From assembly GCA_030830145.1 (NCBI GenBank), contig JAURNO010000463.1:1-7790 (forward strand): a stretch of 7,790 nt of DNA. The letters are read 5' to 3'. Below, piece by piece: positions 5,817-7,790 of the stretch. The notes under the pieces were generated by a model. That model had not been told where the DNA came from. It did no database searches and was given only the letters and a program-made list of their open reading frames with translations. The stretch is from Verrucomicrobiota bacterium (GTDB lineage Bacteria; Verrucomicrobiota; Verrucomicrobiia; Opitutales; Seribacteraceae). Every line of letters begins with the position of its first letter. The first letter of the stretch is position 1. The translations under genes were made by a program, and so were the position numbers.

Positions 5817-6767
5817 TCAGGGAAGCACTTTTTTTTTCTTTAAAACGGACAAAAACTCGACCAAATCGACCAATTCATTTTCGGACATTGCAAGATGCAG
5901 ACCCTCAGGCATAAGGGAGACCTTCATCTTGGTGCGGTTGGTAATATCCGTTTTTTTAATTTTTTGACTGACGCCTCCTGCCATTCGAACCGTTAAATCG
6001 TGATCGCTCTCGCTCACTATCCCGGCCCAAATCGCCCCCTCTTTGGTTTCTATTGTCCAACCTTCGTAATCGAAACTAATCCCTGCATTGGGTTTTACGA
6101 TGGCCAATAAAAGTTCGCTCTTGGGCAACTTGTCGCCAATCTCGGACAGACCCGGGCCAAAGTCGATGCCAAGGTCTCCTGCAATGTGGCAGGCGAAGCA
6201 AAACTTTTGATAAACCGCTTTTCCCTTCGTTGGGTTTCCGGTGCGGTTAGCGAGTGCATCAATATCCTGCGGCGTAGACAGAAGAGCAGGTGCTTCCCTT
6301 CCAACCGTCTTCGCGGGATCATTGAGCGCTTTATGCTGAGCAAGAAGTTTTTCAGCCTGAGGGGTTTTAACAAAGCCTATAAGGGCGGCGATTGCATTGG
6401 ATTTTTCTTTGGTACTTGCGAAAAGTAACCTCGAAAGCGACTTTTGCTCTCCGAAGCGGAAGAGAAGTTGGACGGATTTGGCAGACTGAGCGGAAGTCGG
6501 ATCCGTTTCCACGAGGCGAAGTAACTCGGGCAATTCGGCTTGTACCGAAAACTTTTCGACAAGTTCGAAGTAACCCTCTTGGCCTCTTTGCGAATATACG
6601 TAGCGCTGAACTGCCCCTTTCCATTTTTCATTCCCCGATACGTCGAAACGCTCGAGGCGGATGAGCGTCTCGACGATAAGCCGATCTTTTGGCGTAGCCT
6701 CTTCTTTCCCACACACCCAACTGGCGGCAGCGAAGAAAACAAAGATGAGCAATATCTCGTACCTCAT
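5817..6767 (-). CDS. Secreted HEAT-like plus c-type heme-binding protein (C-terminal half of a split PVC-type cytochrome/dehydrogenase)
   Basis: 316 residues from ATG at 6767, chosen because a signal peptide starts there (MRYEILLIFVFFAAASWVCG); an in-frame TTG at 6797 would add ten residues but lies in a stem-loop. Residues about 28-165 are helical HEAT-like repeats, including FDVSGNEKWKGAVQRYV and GYFELVEKF, which resemble the middle of full-length PVC-type heme-binding proteins. Residues about 178-310 are the heme domain: GKAVYQKFCFACH gives the CxxCH site at 190-194 (bases 6186-6200), followed by DFGPGLSEIGDKLP, GISFDYEGW and SLMPEGL with Met286 as the probable distal heme ligand. It should be an exported electron-transfer protein. 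In relatives this region is normally fused downstream of the propeller/HEAT part that here ends at 6816. The substrate of the system is unknown. The last codons contain a run of nine A on the coding strand (5829-5837). Confidence 0.88.
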   Translation of the reverse strand: MRYEILLIFVFFAAASWVCGKEEATPKDRLIVETLIRLERFDVSGNEKWKGAVQRYVYSQRGQEGYFELVEKFSVQAELPELLRLVETDPTSAQSAKSVQLLFRFGEQKSLSRLLFASTKEKSNAIAALIGFVKTPQAEKLLAQHKALNDPAKTVGREAPALLSTPQDIDALANRTGNPTKGKAVYQKFCFACHIAGDLGIDFGPGLSEIGDKLPKSELLLAIVKPNAGISFDYEGWTIETKEGAIWAGIVSESDHDLTVRMAGGVSQKIKKTDITNRTKMKVSLMPEGLHLAMSENELVDLVEFLSVLKKKKVLP

Positions 6768-6782
6768 TTCCAAGTAAAACAG

Positions 6783-6803
6783 CTTGGTTGACGTCAATCC
6801 AAG
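6783..6803. other. Intercistronic stem-loop between the two cytochrome-system genes
   Basis: CTTGG (6783-6787) pairs with CCAAG (6799-6803), and between them lies the perfect palindrome TTGACGTCAA (6788-6797) with one unpaired base at 6798. In the minus-strand transcript this makes a stem of about eight base pairs with a bulged A and an ACGU loop, sitting between the upstream stop (6816-6818) and the ATG at 6767. It contains the alternative TTG start. It could be an mRNA processing or stability element, or a DNA-binding palindrome. Confidence 0.4.
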
Positions 6804-6815
6804 ACAAGACGCTAC

Positions 6816-7790
6816 TCAAATATCAAGCAGGGATTCAAGGGCTTTGACTTTCTCGGGCCCGGAGTGGAAATCCAACGCCCGAACGAAACGAGGATGACTC
6901 TCTGTGGTAACCTTTGCGTCCTTGAGAATCTTCACCAAATAGCTGGGAGCAGACTTTGCACGGACACGCCAAATGATATCGCGACCTACGGGTGAATTCC
7001 ATTTGTCCCCCACCTTGGCCAGCCAAGCGTCGAAGCAGGCGTCCGCATTAAGATCGGAGGCAAGACCCAAAGCCTCCAAATACCAACGGTCCTTACCGTC
7101 ATGGCGAATCGCGAGCTCAGCCCAAAGAGCGGCTGCTTCGATAGTCTTTTCATGCCTAAGAGCAATCGCGCATTCTCGTCGGACTGCGGGCGAATCGTCC
7201 GAAACCAGTTTCCGCACAACCTCGACCGCATTGAGGTCTGACAATTGACGGGCAAGGCGAAGACCGACAATGCGAATATCCGGATTCTTGTCCTTGCTCG
7301 CCAGGTCCACATAGTGTTGTCCCCGACCCTTGATCTTGCCCAAAAGCCAAAGGGCTCGGGCTCGAAGCCTTGGACTGGAATCGGACCAAAGCTTTTGCAA
7401 GGCCGTCTCCGCTCTCTTGCCCTTCTTTTGCAGAGCATGCCAGGCAAGGTAACGCGTTGCTTGATTCGGGCTCTTGAGGGCAGCGATTGCTCCATCGATA
7501 CTGGAAACTTCGACCTCGGGTGATTGGTATTGATGTCCGTCGGGAGCGACGAGAAATATACGGCCTCTATCGAGGTCCCGCATATTGTGTCCGCCGACGC
7601 CCGGATCATACCAGTCCGCTACAAGCAAAGATCCATCGGGAGCCGTAGCCACGTCGGAGGGGCGGAACCATTTGTCCTTGCTTGCCCCGTTGAGTACGTC
7701 GACGATCTCGGCGACATAGCCCGCCCCGCTCTTTGTAACGGGATACGCTCGAACGACACTGGGACCGGCATCGCAATGGATAACCTGCCC
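6816..7790 (-). CDS. PVC-type dehydrogenase-like beta-propeller plus HEAT-repeat protein (N-terminus beyond window edge)
   Basis: The minus-strand frame is open from base 7790 to a TGA at 6818-6816, giving 324 visible residues; the GTG at 7652 is internal, because conserved sequence continues upstream to the window edge. The visible start (GQVIHCDAGPSVVRAYPVTK, then GAGYVAEIVDVLNGASKDKWFRPSDVATAPDGSLLVADWYDPGVGGHNMRDLDRGRIFLVAP) is the characteristic end of the 'putative membrane-bound dehydrogenase, Pirellula/Verrucomicrobium type' beta-propeller. The remainder is a run of HEAT repeats (for example RYLAWHALQKKG, RLRARALWLLGKIKG, PDIRIVGLRLARQL, PAVRRECAIALRHE). It ends with RFVRALDFHSGPEKVKALESLLDI, whereas relatives continue through more HEAT repeats to a CxxCH heme domain. 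That part is encoded by the next gene in the same frame. A periplasmic oxidoreductase role is inferred from the family; the substrate is unknown. Confidence 0.88.
   Translation of the reverse strand, partial: GQVIHCDAGPSVVRAYPVTKSGAGYVAEIVDVLNGASKDKWFRPSDVATAPDGSLLVADWYDPGVGGHNMRDLDRGRIFLVAPDGHQYQSPEVEVSSIDGAIAALKSPNQATRYLAWHALQKKGKRAETALQKLWSDSSPRLRARALWLLGKIKGRGQHYVDLASKDKNPDIRIVGLRLARQLSDLNAVEVVRKLVSDDSPAVRRECAIALRHEKTIEAAALWAELAIRHDGKDRWYLEALGLASDLNADACFDAWLAKVGDKWNSPVGRDIIWRVRAKSAPSYLVKILKDAKVTTESHPRFVRALDFHSGPEKVKALESLLDI

Noticed and set aside
5829..5837. Run of nine A on the coding strand near the end of the heme-c gene as a programmed frameshift site
   Set aside because: It lies in the last few codons after the conserved domain; slippage would only change the last few residues, and no stimulatory structure is evident.
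5716..5967. Plus-strand ORF of 83 codons across the intergenic region and the end of the heme-c gene
   Set aside because: Low-complexity Phe/Lys-rich translation from homopolymer tracts, no ribosome binding site or recognisable domain, and it overlaps a confident gene antisense.
6795..6818. Selenocysteine or programmed read-through at the TGA between the two cytochrome-system ORFs
   Set aside because: The downstream ORF has its own signal peptide, and the residues between the TGA and the signal do not resemble family sequence; separate translation is simpler.
6986..7609. Minus-strand ORF of 207 codons overlapping the propeller/HEAT gene in another frame
   Set aside because: The other frame carries clear conserved HEAT and propeller motifs, whereas this one is Arg/Ser-rich without domains.

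Overview
The window most resembles a Verrucomicrobiota genome, or more broadly the PVC superphylum. The best evidence is the right-hand gene pair, which matches the 'PVC-type' dehydrogenase-like beta-propeller / HEAT / CxxCH cytochrome architecture (the Pirellula/Verrucomicrobium-type families). The tandem HtrA-like proteins on the left, one of them with a PDZ domain nested in a dead protease fold, also fit this group. The assignment is by recognition of family sequence patterns; no search was run. There are no RNA genes, insertion sequences, CRISPR arrays or other mobile elements that I can see.

Layout. (1) Plus strand, 1-1525: the 3' part of an HtrA/DegP-like serine protease with an intact GDSGGP site and a C-terminal PDZ domain. 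It overlaps by ATGA with a second, complete, secreted S1C-like protein whose His and Ser are replaced and whose PDZ domain lies inside the protease fold. (2) Minus strand, 5578-1550, read right to left: a three-gene operon. It encodes a response regulator (REC plus degenerate HD domain plus C-terminal 'GM' domain), a membrane histidine kinase (periplasmic helical sensor, HAMP, HisKA, HATPase), and a probable lipoprotein with a formylglycine-generating-enzyme-like (SUMF1/FGE) domain that lacks the catalytic cysteines. This operon converges on the protease pair with a 24-nt gap. (3) 5579-5816: an intergenic region with a 9-bp-stem hairpin, a candidate promoter (TTGACA-type -35) and a palindromic candidate operator. 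(4) Minus strand, 7790-5817: a gene running off the right edge (end of the propeller domain plus HEAT repeats), followed by a separate secreted HEAT plus heme-c protein. In relatives these are normally one polypeptide; here they are two ORFs in the same frame, separated by a stop codon and a new signal peptide.

How they may work together. The protease pair looks like a periplasmic quality-control unit in which an active HtrA protein is made together with a catalytically dead partner. The three-gene minus-strand operon looks like a phosphorelay whose response regulator has a non-catalytic HD output, co-expressed with a surface or periplasmic FGE-fold protein that could be its sensory partner or effector; that link is inferred from synteny only. 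The split cytochrome pair probably forms a periplasmic electron-transfer dehydrogenase complex of unknown substrate.
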